Assembly (NCBI RefSeq): GCF_003023845.1
Contig: NZ_PYFT01000001.1
Coordinates: 930,001 to 994,000 of the forward strand
Direction of reading: 5' to 3'
DNA: 64,000 bases
DNA from: Adhaeribacter arboris
GTDB taxonomy: Bacteria; Bacteroidota; Bacteroidia; Cytophagales; Hymenobacteraceae
Of the stretch, positions 25,363 through 34,849 are shown piece by piece (position 1 is the stretch's first letter; the number at the start of each line of letters is the position of its first letter). The position numbers and the translations under genes are program-made. Below the pieces are notes generated by a model. The model was given only the letters and a program-made list of their open reading frames with translations, made no database searches and was not told the origin of the DNA.

Positions 25363-28317
25363 ATGAAAAAAACTCTACGTCTATTATTTACTTTTTCCCT
25401 TGTTCCATTCATTCATTTACATGCTCAGACGCAATTAACCGATTTTAGAAACCGGGCCGATGATAAAAGCTCCAGCCCGGTGGGTTTTGTTAGCTTTAAT
25501 AACAAGCTATTCTTTGAAGCCACTACCGAAAATGAAGGTAGGGAAATTTGGGTAACAGACGGAACGGACACGCACATCCTAAAAGACATTCACCCGGGAA
25601 ATAACAGTGGAATAATACCCTCCTTACATACGCTTAAACAAGGTTCGGTGGTATTGAAGGATAAACTGTATTTTATTGCCAGCGATGGGGAAAATGGAGC
25701 TCAAATATGGTCAACTGAAGGAACCGAGCAAAGTACGAAAAGAGTAACCAATCTTTCTGATCTTAATACTTCCACCTTAACGTTAGTGAATAATTTTATT
25801 TACTTTGTAATCAAGAAAAACGAACAATTGGAAGTTTGGAAAAGTGATGGCACTAACGAAGGAACGGTTTTAGTAAAAAAAGACGTGCCCACCGCGAATG
25901 CTCCTTCCTTTGAAGGAACCGTAAATAATTTATATTTCTTTACTATCCAGACTCCCAAAACCAATACTTCCACCCTGTGGCGCAGTGACGGTACCGATGC
26001 AGGTACTTTCCCGATTACCGATGAGTTAGAAGGAAATGGGGCCGGCGGAGGAACTGCGAGTCCGACGCAATACATAGCATATAAAAACGAGTTGTACTTT
26101 GTGGTCAGAAGTTTTACGCATTTCCAATATCCGGTTACGGTTGGCATTATGAAAACCGATGGCACCTGGGAAAATACCAAACCAGTAAAAGCCGTTCACG
26201 AAGGTAGCCTTAAACTACTTAGCTTTGCCGATGTCATCCAAATAAATGATAAGTTATACTTTTCCTTTTTTGAAAGAGAAGATAGCCGGCTTTTTATTTG
26301 GGAATCGGATGGTACCAATATGGGCACTAAAAAAATTTATGATGAATTAAGTACCAGTTATTTTGCCCCTAGTTACTTAAGTTCTCAGGGAAACAATTTA
26401 GTGTTTACCGGTAAAAGTTCTAAAAACGGCACCGCTCTGTTGACTTTAGATTTAAAAAATTACACACTTACAGAGATTAAAGAATTAGCTCCGGGCATTG
26501 AAAAAGCGCCCTACAGTTTTTTTTACGATGTATTTTCCTTCCACCAATTAACCAACAATAGTTTTCTGCTTTTTGAACCTTACTTTTTAGAGAATAAAAC
26601 CTGGAAAACCGACTTAACCGGATTGAATACGGTTGCCGTAAGTAACCTGAAATCTGTAAAAGAAGCAATTAACTTAGGGGAATACGTTTACTTTCATAAT
26701 TCCACGGAGGAAGCAGGTATGGAATTGTGGAAATCGGATTTAGCCTTAAAAAATCCACGTCAGGTAACTAACATCAATAAAGCCAAGTACGGTTTAGAAT
26801 ACGCTGAATTTGGTGTTGTAAAAGATAAGTTAGTTTTTAATGCGGAGGACGGGGCGACTGGCAATGAACCGTGGGTTTATGATAATTCTACGAATCAAAC
26901 AAAGTTATTGAAAGAAGTTATCCCCGGTAAAAATCAAACTTACCTAGGTAATTTTACGAATGTGAACGATCGTTTATACTTTGTAGTAAACAATAAAGAG
27001 TATACCACCAACCTCTGGCAAACGGACGGCACCGAAGCAGGAACATTTAAAATAAAAAATTACAAAGAAGATATCCCGTATATTTCGGTTCAGTATTTAA
27101 CTAAAAAGAATAATCGGCTATTCTTTTTCGCCACTTTAAAAGACTACCATCAGGTATTATGTTATATTGAAGGACTGAATACCGTAAAAGTTAAAGACCT
27201 GGGGGTAAATATGTATAATGTGGCAGTGCGAGCTACCAATATGGTACTTGCGGATGATTACCTGTATTTTACCACGGATGGTGCCGGTGGCGAATTATGG
27301 AAAAGTGATGGCACGGAAGAAGGTACTACGAAAGTAAAAAGTTTTTATGCTATCTATAATTTAACAGCCGTAAAAAATAAAGTTTACTTTTCTGCTGCGC
27401 AAGGCAACCAAGATGAGTATGAATTATGGCAAAGTAATGGTACCGAGGCGGGTACTATACTGGTAAAAAATATCGGAAAAAATTATTCTTCTTACCCGGA
27501 GCAATTAGTTAATTTAAACGGAGTTTTGATTTTCTCGGCCGCTACCCAAGAGTTTGGGCGAGAATACTGGAAAACAGATGGAACTGCGGAAGGAACCGTT
27601 CAAATTGCGGACATAAACCCAGGACCAGCTACTTCTACGTTTAACTCCATCTCGAGTATTTATTATTCTTATGCTCCCATTGTTTCCAGTTACACCATAT
27701 TTAATAATTATTTGTATTTCTCAGCTAACGATGGTTCTCACGGCACCGAGTTGTGGCGAACCGACGGCACAACTAGCGGCACTAGTTTAGTGAGTGATGT
27801 GAATCAAGGTCCAATTGGCTCGTTTCCTCAGCCTTTTACTTCAAATAACGGCAAAATTTATTTCAGCGCCTTTTCTGCTAGCTACGGAACCGAATTATGG
27901 TCTACGGAAGGAACAGCAGCTACTACAAAACAGCTGTTTGATTTAAATAATGGACTACCTGGCTCTTATCCCACAAAGTTTTCCTTTATTAACGATAAAA
28001 TATTCTTTATGGCGGGAAAAAATGATAGTGGCCGCCAATTATGGAGCTACTCCAAAGATAATGTTACCGCCGTAAAAGAATTTAGGGAAAATAGCTCATT
28101 TAAAGTATACCCCAATCCTACCTACGATTATTTACACTTAGAAACCGGAAATAAAAAAGTACAATCCTTAAAACTGTACAACTTACAAGGAAGAAATTTC
28201 CCCATCGAGAAAAATCAGGCAGATAAAGTGTACGTGGGTAATTTACCTTCCGGAATATACCTGTTAGTTACAGAAATGGATAATAAAATAATTACCAGGA
28301 AGTTTATCAAAAAATAA
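25363..28317 (+). CDS. Secreted ELWxxDGT-repeat protein with T9SS sorting domain
   Basis: A 984-residue protein with signal peptide (1 to about 21, ending LHAQ). About twelve recognisable ELWxxDGT-type repeats (for example ELWKSDGTEEGT, NLWQTDGTEAGT, ELWRTDGTTSGT) span residues about 55-890, each probably a propeller blade-like unit. The C-terminal domain from about residue 913 (FKVYPNPTYDYL ... GIYLLVTE ... KFIKK) is a type A T9SS sorting signal, so the protein should be secreted across the outer membrane and attached to the cell surface or released. Function is unknown; such repeats are mostly found in large surface proteins. It is monocistronic, with a 141-bp upstream spacer and a hairpin downstream. 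Confidence 0.88.
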   Translation: MKKTLRLLFTFSLVPFIHLHAQTQLTDFRNRADDKSSSPVGFVSFNNKLFFEATTENEGREIWVTDGTDTHILKDIHPGNNSGIIPSLHTLKQGSVVLKDKLYFIASDGENGAQIWSTEGTEQSTKRVTNLSDLNTSTLTLVNNFIYFVIKKNEQLEVWKSDGTNEGTVLVKKDVPTANAPSFEGTVNNLYFFTIQTPKTNTSTLWRSDGTDAGTFPITDELEGNGAGGGTASPTQYIAYKNELYFVVRSFTHFQYPVTVGIMKTDGTWENTKPVKAVHEGSLKLLSFADVIQINDKLYFSFFEREDSRLFIWESDGTNMGTKKIYDELSTSYFAPSYLSSQGNNLVFTGKSSKNGTALLTLDLKNYTLTEIKELAPGIEKAPYSFFYDVFSFHQLTNNSFLLFEPYFLENKTWKTDLTGLNTVAVSNLKSVKEAINLGEYVYFHNSTEEAGMELWKSDLALKNPRQVTNINKAKYGLEYAEFGVVKDKLVFNAEDGATGNEPWVYDNSTNQTKLLKEVIPGKNQTYLGNFTNVNDRLYFVVNNKEYTTNLWQTDGTEAGTFKIKNYKEDIPYISVQYLTKKNNRLFFFATLKDYHQVLCYIEGLNTVKVKDLGVNMYNVAVRATNMVLADDYLYFTTDGAGGELWKSDGTEEGTTKVKSFYAIYNLTAVKNKVYFSAAQGNQDEYELWQSNGTEAGTILVKNIGKNYSSYPEQLVNLNGVLIFSAATQEFGREYWKTDGTAEGTVQIADINPGPATSTFNSISSIYYSYAPIVSSYTIFNNYLYFSANDGSHGTELWRTDGTTSGTSLVSDVNQGPIGSFPQPFTSNNGKIYFSAFSASYGTELWSTEGTAATTKQLFDLNNGLPGSYPTKFSFINDKIFFMAGKNDSGRQLWSYSKDNVTAVKEFRENSSFKVYPNPTYDYLHLETGNKKVQSLKLYNLQGRNFPIEKNQADKVYVGNLPSGIYLLVTEMDNKIITRKFIKK

Positions 28318-28324
28318 AAGCAAA

Positions 28325-28379
28325 ATCTAAATTCAAACTTATAAGCTATTCCAAGCTCGAATTAAGTTCGAATTTAGAT
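28325..28379. terminator. Probable bidirectional terminator
   Basis: Arms ATCTAAATTCAAACTT (28325-28340) and AAGTTCGAATTTAGAT (28364-28379) pair over 16 bp with one mismatch. It lies between convergent genes ending at 28317 (+) and 28405 (-). The stem is GC-poor, so strength is uncertain. Confidence 0.55.
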
Positions 28380-28404
28380 GCTCTTAGGTAAGAAGTGTAA
28401 ATAC

Positions 28405-29283
28405 TTAGATTTCTATTTTTATCTTTTTTACGGGTATTCCTTTGCCACCAGCCATGAGCCCCTGAATTTTATTTTCCTTTAAACGTAAATCCACGATAAT
28501 CAAACTGGGAGAAGGTTTAGCCATAAAATACCCTTGTTGAATCAAAAATTGGGTTTTATGCACTTGCATAATGTCAAAGAGGTAACAAGCTAAGGGGCCG
28601 GCTGCCATACCCGTGGCGGCTTCTTCGGGAATGCCGTAGCGCGGCGCGAACATGCGGGTATGCACGTCCCTTACGTTGCCGGTTTCGGTACTAAAAACAT
28701 AAAAGCCTACCAAATCCAAAGCATCGCTTAGTTGGGCAATCAAAGTAAAATCGGGTTGAAGGTTTTGCAGAACGGCGGCATTTTTAACCGGAATAATGAT
28801 AAAAGAGTTGCCGGTATTTACGCGTAATAGTGGTGCCTGATGAATTAAATCTTGTTCCGTTAAGCCTATTGATTTTAAGATTTGGTTTTGATAAGAAGTT
28901 ACCTCGGTGTATTGCGGGGCTTTTTGTTCCATAAAAGCTAAGTCTCCCCGAAGGATGATTTCTCTTCGTCCGTCTATAGTTTCCTTTGAAGAAAATTTAC
29001 TCTTAATCTGATGGGTTTGGGCTAGATAGGAAAAAGTAGCAATGGTAGCGTGCCCGCAATGCGCTATCTGGCGGGTAGGAGTAAAAAAATCAAGTTTAAA
29101 ATCGGCCAATTCAGAATGCGCTACAAAGGCCGTTTCGTTTAAACCGGCAATTTGGGCAATAGCCTGTTTTTGTGCGGAAGTTAAAGCATCGGCGTTTAAA
29201 ACAACACCGGCGGGATTACCACCTTGTTCCTGATCGACAAAGGCGTTTATAATTTGCACTTCTACGGCTTGCATTAAGTCCAT
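28405..29283 (-). CDS. PhzF-family isomerase/epimerase
   Basis: A 292-residue protein of the PhzF fold (two diaminopimelate-epimerase-like halves). The N-terminal signature NAFVDQEQGGNPAGVV is present, and the catalytic Glu is Glu50 in GLNETAFV. Further family phrases are DFFTPTRQIAHCGHAT and EEAATGMAAGPLACYL. PhzF isomerises trans-2,3-dihydro-3-hydroxyanthranilate in phenazine synthesis, but most homologues have other, unknown substrates, and no other phenazine gene is present here. The annotated start MDLMQ could be shortened to the second Met (29274). It is transcribed alone, toward the ELWxxDGT gene. Confidence 0.85.
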   Translation of the reverse strand: MDLMQAVEVQIINAFVDQEQGGNPAGVVLNADALTSAQKQAIAQIAGLNETAFVAHSELADFKLDFFTPTRQIAHCGHATIATFSYLAQTHQIKSKFSSKETIDGRREIILRGDLAFMEQKAPQYTEVTSYQNQILKSIGLTEQDLIHQAPLLRVNTGNSFIIIPVKNAAVLQNLQPDFTLIAQLSDALDLVGFYVFSTETGNVRDVHTRMFAPRYGIPEEAATGMAAGPLACYLFDIMQVHKTQFLIQQGYFMAKPSPSLIIVDLRLKENKIQGLMAGGKGIPVKKIKIEI

Positions 29284-29480
29284 GATGAAAAGACTATTTT
29301 TTATAGGTTAATTGCCTACTATAGACGCGTCTACAGGTAAAAAGACGCAGGTACTCTTGAAATTTTTTTGTAAGGCTTAACTAAGGAAAAATATACTAAT
29401 TTTTGTTCCGGCGTATTGAGCGAAACAAACAATGTAAATACCGTTACTTATGTTAAGTTCCTAATAATAGTAAAGCAGCT

Positions 29481-30125
29481 TTATAAACCTTCGTGTTCCA
29501 ATCCCCAGAGGTTATAGGAAATTCTTGGATGGCTTCCGGCTTTGCGGGCAAGCTCACCGGAAAGCAGCGTCATTCGTTCGATGGTACGGTTGTTCTTTAA
29601 TAAACCAGCATCTAAAACCCGGAATGGCAATGGTCTTAGTAAATCAATTATTTGTTTTCGGACAAACTCATTATCTGATGTAACATAAACATCGCTTTTT
29701 ATTCCTTGCAAAATGGGTTTATCAAAAACTACCCAATAAGTATTTTTAAATGCTCCCACCACTGTACTTTCCGGTATTGCTTTCTGTAATTCTTCGGCTG
29801 CTGAAGTACCATAAGGCGTAGTAAAATCGTCGAAATTGTCGTTAAATGGATTAACTATATCCAACACAATTTTACCTTTTAATAAGTCTCTATACTTTTC
29901 AGCCCAAGGTAAAAGATCTGTAAACCATAAAGTAGGGATAATTACATCGGCTTGTAGAGCCTCTTCTATACTTTTGGCCGCTAAGTCCAGCTGCAACTCC
30001 TGGACCACACTTTGAGTTTGTTCTTTCTTCCGGCCGCTAAAGCTAACCTTTTGGGGATAGTATTGGTAAAAGGTTTTGATTAGTCCTTTGCCCATCCGGC
30101 CCGTACCAATTATGGCAATATTCAT
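29481..30125 (-). CDS. NADPH-dependent F420 reductase-like NAD(P)-binding protein
   Basis: A 214-residue Rossmann-fold protein. GTGRMG at residues 7-12 is the dinucleotide-binding loop, followed by SFSGRKKE, where Arg/Lys residues favour NADPH. The layout (SIEEALQADVIIPTLWF, KIVLDIVNPFND, VVGAFKNTYW) is that of the F420-dependent NADP oxidoreductase family, as used by many bacteria that lack F420. Function in Bacteroidota is unknown, perhaps a quinone or flavin reductase. It lies 103 bp downstream of a SigZ-like sigma gene on the same strand and may be co-transcribed with it. Confidence 0.8.
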   Translation of the reverse strand: MNIAIIGTGRMGKGLIKTFYQYYPQKVSFSGRKKEQTQSVVQELQLDLAAKSIEEALQADVIIPTLWFTDLLPWAEKYRDLLKGKIVLDIVNPFNDNFDDFTTPYGTSAAEELQKAIPESTVVGAFKNTYWVVFDKPILQGIKSDVYVTSDNEFVRKQIIDLLRPLPFRVLDAGLLKNNRTIERMTLLSGELARKAGSHPRISYNLWGLEHEGL

Positions 30126-30228
30126 CTTTTATGAAATTTAAAATCCTTCATAGATCTAAAGGAAATGGATATTAACTACAAGTCATTTGTAGTATTTTTC
30201 TAAAACTCGCTTTCCAATGAAACCAGGT

Positions 30229-30765
30229 TTATTGACTGTTACCCTGGAAATCCATTAACTTTTTTACCTTATCGGTTTCCACGTTAGGACAGTCTAAAAT
30301 CATTATTTTAAGCTTGTCTTTGGCTCGTTGTACTCTCGATTTGGCACCGGAATAAGATATGCCAAAATAGTCGGCTAGTTCGAGTTGGGAGTAATTCTGA
30401 AAAGTGGTTAACAATACTGCTTGTTTATAATCTTCGGGTAATTTCTCGATTTTAAAATGGATGCAGTTGCTTAACCTTGAATATAGTTCTTCCTGCTTTT
30501 CCTGCTCCGGTAAGTCAAAGGAGTCATCTATAACCTGGTAGTTTTGTAAACGACGAAAATGATCGGCAATAGCATGGCGGGTAAGCTGGTATACCCAGGA
30601 AGTTAATTTTTTATAATCCCGAAGCGTATGAATTTTAGAGTGAATTTTTAAAAATACTTCCTGCAGGATGTCTTGGCTACTATCGGCATCTTTTACCTTT
30701 TTGAAGATAAATTTTTTTAATTCCTGATGCAGATCTAACCAAATAGCGTGGATAGAGTGATTCAT
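30229..30765 (-). CDS. sigZ: ECF-type RNA polymerase sigma factor, SigZ-like
   Basis: 178 residues starting MNHSIHAIWLDLHQELKKFI, the N-terminal pattern of SigZ proteins. The reading frame is open to an upstream GTG/ATG at 30861, but the extra 32 residues are a hydrophobic stretch not found in sigma factors, so I prefer 30765. Region 2 (DSSQDILQEVFLKI, then LTSWVYQLTRHAIADHFRR) and region 4 (LPEDYKQAVLLTTFQNYSQLELADYFGISYSGAKSRVQRAK, read as separate helices) are intact. It should direct RNA polymerase to a small regulon. No anti-sigma gene is adjacent; the neighbour downstream is an F420-type reductase. Confidence 0.85.
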   Translation of the reverse strand: MNHSIHAIWLDLHQELKKFIFKKVKDADSSQDILQEVFLKIHSKIHTLRDYKKLTSWVYQLTRHAIADHFRRLQNYQVIDDSFDLPEQEKQEELYSRLSNCIHFKIEKLPEDYKQAVLLTTFQNYSQLELADYFGISYSGAKSRVQRAKDKLKIMILDCPNVETDKVKKLMDFQGNSQ

Positions 30766-30973
30766 AAAATCATGGTTATGTATGTCCGAAAAAATTAAAT
30801 ATAAGAGGAATAAAGATGCAAGTATTCGTACAAGGGAATCGGCATAGCGTAAGGTATTCACTAATGGATGCGTATGTCTCTGCTAGCTTAAATGAGGCAG
30901 TAGTAAATTATAAACCAAGTTGTTTATTTAGTTAAATTCTTACCTAAAGCAACTTGGTCTTCTACTCTCCGTA

Positions 30974-32002
30974 TTAATCGATTAACTCAATTGCTTTTTC
31001 CAGGGCAGCATCTTTGCCGGCTTTTAACTCTTCTTTTTTATTTTTGATTAAAATAGTAGGTGCCATTCCAATACCTTCGTAGGATTCACCATTGGGTCCT
31101 CGTACATCCGCAATCGGCACCCGGAACACCCAACCGTTTGGTAATTCCCGGCGCATAGCATCGGGCACCGCACCACCGGTTGAATCGCCCACGAAAGTTA
31201 CATTTTTGTTTTGTTTCATGGCCAGTACAAACGTTTCGCCGGCGCTGAAAGTAGCCCGTCGGGTAAGCACCACTACGGGTTTGGTAAACTGAAAATCTCC
31301 TTCCGGTTGGGTATAAAACTTTAATAATGGGCCAAAATCCGAATGCTTGGGACCGTTGCGTAACCGCGAAGTAAAAGATAAATGTTTCTCCGAGGCAAAC
31401 CGGTTCGCGATATACTGACTTACCCGGTCTTCGCCGCCATCATTCTCCCGCATTTCAATTACAATTCCTTTGGTATCCCGCAATTCCTTTAATATTTTCT
31501 CTAGGGCTTTCACATAGAAGAAATAATCGTTTTCGAAATGTAAAAGATTGATATAGCCAATACTAGCCGATAGTTTACCGTAAACAATAGCATTGCCATG
31601 CGTCTTCTTTTCAATCAGGTATTTTTCCGCTACCGATTTATCGAAATCTGTAAAGGTTTTTCTACCCAAGATGCCGCCGCTGAACGGGGGTAAGCCGGTG
31701 CTGCGCAAAGGCCGCAAAAATATGTGATTGTCATCCAGCGGCGTAAGCATATTCACCATAATCTGGTATAACTCGGCTTCGGTTGTTGTGGATTTCACTT
31801 GCGGACGATATTGGTGGTAAACGGCGGTCCAATTTATTTGCTTTACTTCAAAAGAGCCATAAAGCCGGTCGAATTCCTGCCATAATTTTTCAAAATTTTC
31901 TTCCGGATTATTAGGTGATGGTGGACCCACGAGCGCCTCTTCGCAGGCGGCCATTGCAAATGCAAGTGCTAGAACAAGGAAATAGTTAATTAGGGATTTC
32001 AT
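30974..32002 (-). CDS. S41 family peptidase lipoprotein (copy A of a duplicated module)
   Basis: A 342-residue protein with lipoprotein signal ending at Cys20 (MAAC). Residues about 40-140 form an N-terminal helical domain, and about 150-340 the tail-specific-protease core. The probable nucleophile is Ser253 in TFSAGE, followed by GDSTGGAVPD and the family phrase LPNGWVFRVPIADV. There is no clear PDZ domain. It is a close paralogue of the 39735-40766 gene; the N-terminal EALVGP..PNNPEENFEKLW, the YRPQVKSTTTEAEL segment and the C-terminal GKDAALEKA are shared. It follows an outer-membrane-protein gene that is also duplicated with it (90-bp gap). It should act in the periplasm on peptides or envelope proteins. 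Confidence 0.87.
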   Translation of the reverse strand: MKSLINYFLVLALAFAMAACEEALVGPPSPNNPEENFEKLWQEFDRLYGSFEVKQINWTAVYHQYRPQVKSTTTEAELYQIMVNMLTPLDDNHIFLRPLRSTGLPPFSGGILGRKTFTDFDKSVAEKYLIEKKTHGNAIVYGKLSASIGYINLLHFENDYFFYVKALEKILKELRDTKGIVIEMRENDGGEDRVSQYIANRFASEKHLSFTSRLRNGPKHSDFGPLLKFYTQPEGDFQFTKPVVVLTRRATFSAGETFVLAMKQNKNVTFVGDSTGGAVPDAMRRELPNGWVFRVPIADVRGPNGESYEGIGMAPTILIKNKKEELKAGKDAALEKAIELID

Positions 32003-32091
32003 AATTTAAGTTTGGATTGATTTTAAGATTAGGTTGATTGAGAATAAAAGCGAGCCATTTGAACAATATTTAGCTACTTATTTTTTAAAGA

Positions 32092-32904
32092 TTAATTTTT
32101 GAATTTAAACCGATAGCTGGTTTGTAGTAACAAGGCTTGAGAGTAGGACCGGATAGGACGTGGATCGGGATAATGGAACCAGCTAAATTGGTAAAGGGCT
32201 CCTAAGCCAAACCGGCGGCTTAATTGATAATTGTATTTCGCTTCCAGATTTATTTGCTGTAATTTATTCAGGGTTACCAAATCACTGCCTTGGTGAAAGA
32301 ACTCCGTTAAGTTGGTGCCGTGCGTCGATTTAGCATAATTAGCGTAGTTGGCCCTTGACACAATAGCTAGGGCCGGAATACTTACCTGAGCCGTAAGGCT
32401 ATGTTGCCGGATGGGTTGCCACTCTGCTAAAACAGTTGCGTTTAAGCCGGCCAGGTTCGTTGCCCAAAACGTGTTCGCAATTTGATCCGATAATAAAAAC
32501 CCATTACTTAATTCTGCTCCGACAAACAATTGCCAGTTAGTAGAAGATAATGCTGCGTTTATTTTGCGGAGATAGGCTAATTTTAACTGAAGAGCATACA
32601 AAGTAGGGGTAATAGAATAAACATAATTGTCGTCGCCGTAAGTCCGGGATTTAAACCGCTCGGGAGAATAAGAACCCCACCCCGAATGTAACTTAAACTG
32701 GAACCGCGATTTTGTTCCCCGGTTTATTAAATAAAAAGCGGCCGAATTGGAGTTATGCGTTTTATATAACAGGGGCGAAGCTTGGGCATCCAGGGTAGCC
32801 TGATGATAGGGACCAAACATCAGGCTAATTTCTTTTGCTCTCTCTTGGGCATACAATTGAGGCAACCCATGTAGGCAAATAATGAGAATTAAAATTTTTT
32901 TCAT
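32092..32904 (-). CDS. Outer-membrane beta-barrel-like protein (copy A of a duplicated module)
   Basis: A 270-residue protein with signal peptide ending LYAQ (residue 19). The rest is alternating hydrophobic/polar strands rich in Tyr, Phe and Asn, ending in an aromatic-terminal strand (SYRFKFKN), consistent with a 10-12-strand barrel. It is paralogous to 40788-41624: both share QASPL(L/V)Y near the N-terminus, a VSR...Y segment mid-protein, and a WFHYPDPRPIRSYSQA / WQHYSQPRSIRAYQQA segment near the C-terminus. No named family is recognised. It precedes the S41 lipoprotein gene, as does its paralogue, so the two products probably work together. Confidence 0.75.
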   Translation of the reverse strand: MKKILILIICLHGLPQLYAQERAKEISLMFGPYHQATLDAQASPLLYKTHNSNSAAFYLINRGTKSRFQFKLHSGWGSYSPERFKSRTYGDDNYVYSITPTLYALQLKLAYLRKINAALSSTNWQLFVGAELSNGFLLSDQIANTFWATNLAGLNATVLAEWQPIRQHSLTAQVSIPALAIVSRANYANYAKSTHGTNLTEFFHQGSDLVTLNKLQQINLEAKYNYQLSRRFGLGALYQFSWFHYPDPRPIRSYSQALLLQTSYRFKFKN

Positions 32905-33036
32905 AGAAGTAAAAAATTGGCTTGTTAGTTTTAGAAGATTAATAAGGAGATGATAAAATTTTAGAGATAAACCGAGCTGCTTTTCAACTTTTTAACTTTG
33001 GTGCTGACAAGCAAGAGGAGGTAATTACCGATTGAT

Positions 33037-34737
33037 TTATTTCTTCCGGGTAAAGGTGAGGTTGGTAATAGCTTCCCGGTTGAAGGTAAAACCTACCGGA
33101 ACTCCGGCATCGTTCGTGTTAAAGATCAGGCAGTTGTTGCCTTGTAAGTCCGCCAGAAAACGGTTGCCTTCCATAGGTTGAAAAGGAATAAATAGTATCC
33201 CAAATAAACGAAGACCCAACTTTCCTTTTCGTACTACCAAATGGTAAGTTTTCTTTAATTCCGGACTGTAATATTTTCCCGAATAAGTTTTTAGTTGCGA
33301 TTTAGTTAAATGAACCGGGTTGATTTTCTGCAAAGTATAGCCATCTTCCCGAATGGGTAGGTGGTGCAAAGTATTTATTTGGCCATCTTCGGCACTGATA
33401 AAGCGGAGTTCATATTCTTTTAAGCCTTGATTCTGAAAATCCTGTGCGCCTAATGGCGTTAAAGGAGCTTTGTAACCATAGAGGGAAGTAGCCGCATACA
33501 GCTTGTCTTTTTCTTGAGTAATTATTCTTACATCCTGATTATTAGCTAGGTTTACATAATATCCCGCTAACGCACTTAAGTCACTATTGGTGACAGGCTT
33601 ATCGATTGCTACTTTAGCAATTACTTTAGCTTTAATAACAGTTTCGCCCACGCTAAATAATTTGGGGGTAAGGCTATACATGTCGTTGGTATTTGCCAGA
33701 CATATTACGGTTACGCGTTGTTCCGGAAACCGGACCATTTCGGCGGTATAACCCGGATCGCTACCGCTGTGGCTGGTAGCCAGAAATTCTTTGTAAGGCG
33801 CTATTTCCAGACCGTAGGCATACTTGCTCCACTGGCCATTATTTAAAGTAGCCGGAGTTAGAATTTTATTTATGAATGTCGGACTACCTTTACCCAGTTT
33901 ATTGTTATAAAAGTTTTCGTTCCATTTCATTAAATCCTCCAACGTCGTAATTAAACCGCTGGAGCCAACGGTATTGCCTTTAAACTCACTCCGGCGATAC
34001 CGAACCTTACCGTTTTTATAATTAACGCCGTATCCTTTGGCTAAGCCCGGAATAGTTTCCTTTAAATTACCGGAGAACCGGGTGTGTGCCATACCTAAAG
34101 GCTGAAAAATGGCGCGTTGCGTAAAATCATAGAAACTCATGCCACTTACCCGGGCTACAATTTCAGCCAACAAAACATACCCGCCATTCAGGTATTCGTA
34201 CCGCTCACCGGGGTTAAAATTTAAATTATTTTGCCGGGCCATAGCCGCCAGTACATTTGCGTTGGTATAATGTTTTTCGCCTTTAAAAGTTAATCCTACC
34301 AAAGTAAAGCCATCGCGCAAGCCGCTGGTATGGTGTACCAGGTGGTGTAGGCGGATGGTTTTGCCTAAATCAGGTAATTCCGGCAGGTATTTACGGATAT
34401 CATCGGAAGCGCATAATTTTCCTTGTTCTTCTAATAAAGCCACACTCATGGCGGTAAATTGCTTTGCCATTGAGGCTACCCAAAAAGAATGGTTAATGGT
34501 GAGAGCTTCTTTTTTCGCTACGTCGGCCATGCCGTAGGCTCGTTGGTATAATACTTGGCCATCTTGGATGACAGCTATTACTGCTCCTGGCGTTTTAGTT
34601 GTATTCCAGGGAATAAAAAGAGAATCAATATGTGCCTGTAGTGGTTGGGCTAAGGATTGCGCCCTAAGTTGGTTAAAAAAGCTGGTCGCTAAGAAGAAGA
34701 TTTGACTCCAGATTAGCCCTAATACTAAGCGTTTCAT
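33037..34737 (-). CDS. Class C beta-lactamase-related serine hydrolase
   Basis: About 566 residues from the ATG at 34737, which gives a good signal peptide (ending LRAQS); an in-frame start at 34767 adds ten residues. The catalytic SxxK is at residues 89-92 (SMAK), the YxN motif in YEYLNGGY, and HSGSDPG occupies the KTG-like third position. The C-terminal ~200 residues form a beta-rich extension seen in many Bacteroidota serine hydrolases. Activity is probably a peptidase or esterase on cell-wall or small substrates rather than drug resistance. The gene sits just downstream of, and same-strand with, a LytTR regulator gene that may control it. Confidence 0.87.
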   Translation of the reverse strand: MKRLVLGLIWSQIFFLATSFFNQLRAQSLAQPLQAHIDSLFIPWNTTKTPGAVIAVIQDGQVLYQRAYGMADVAKKEALTINHSFWVASMAKQFTAMSVALLEEQGKLCASDDIRKYLPELPDLGKTIRLHHLVHHTSGLRDGFTLVGLTFKGEKHYTNANVLAAMARQNNLNFNPGERYEYLNGGYVLLAEIVARVSGMSFYDFTQRAIFQPLGMAHTRFSGNLKETIPGLAKGYGVNYKNGKVRYRRSEFKGNTVGSSGLITTLEDLMKWNENFYNNKLGKGSPTFINKILTPATLNNGQWSKYAYGLEIAPYKEFLATSHSGSDPGYTAEMVRFPEQRVTVICLANTNDMYSLTPKLFSVGETVIKAKVIAKVAIDKPVTNSDLSALAGYYVNLANNQDVRIITQEKDKLYAATSLYGYKAPLTPLGAQDFQNQGLKEYELRFISAEDGQINTLHHLPIREDGYTLQKINPVHLTKSQLKTYSGKYYSPELKKTYHLVVRKGKLGLRLFGILFIPFQPMEGNRFLADLQGNNCLIFNTNDAGVPVGFTFNREAITNLTFTRKK

Positions 34738-34849
34738 ACATAAAGTTTGTTTGGTTAAGAGGTACAAAACAAAGCACGAAAGGCCTTTTTCCTGCTTAAA
34801 AAAGAGGATTTGCCACTGAATCGCCAGTAAAATAAGGATGAATTGTAAG

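Noticed and set aside
28405-29283. A phenazine biosynthetic locus, suggested by the PhzF homologue
   Set aside because: No other phz gene is nearby, and most PhzF-family proteins have other functions.
30766-30861. N-terminal extension of the SigZ-like factor
   Set aside because: The added residues are hydrophobic and not part of any sigma region; the ATG at 30765 gives the canonical start.
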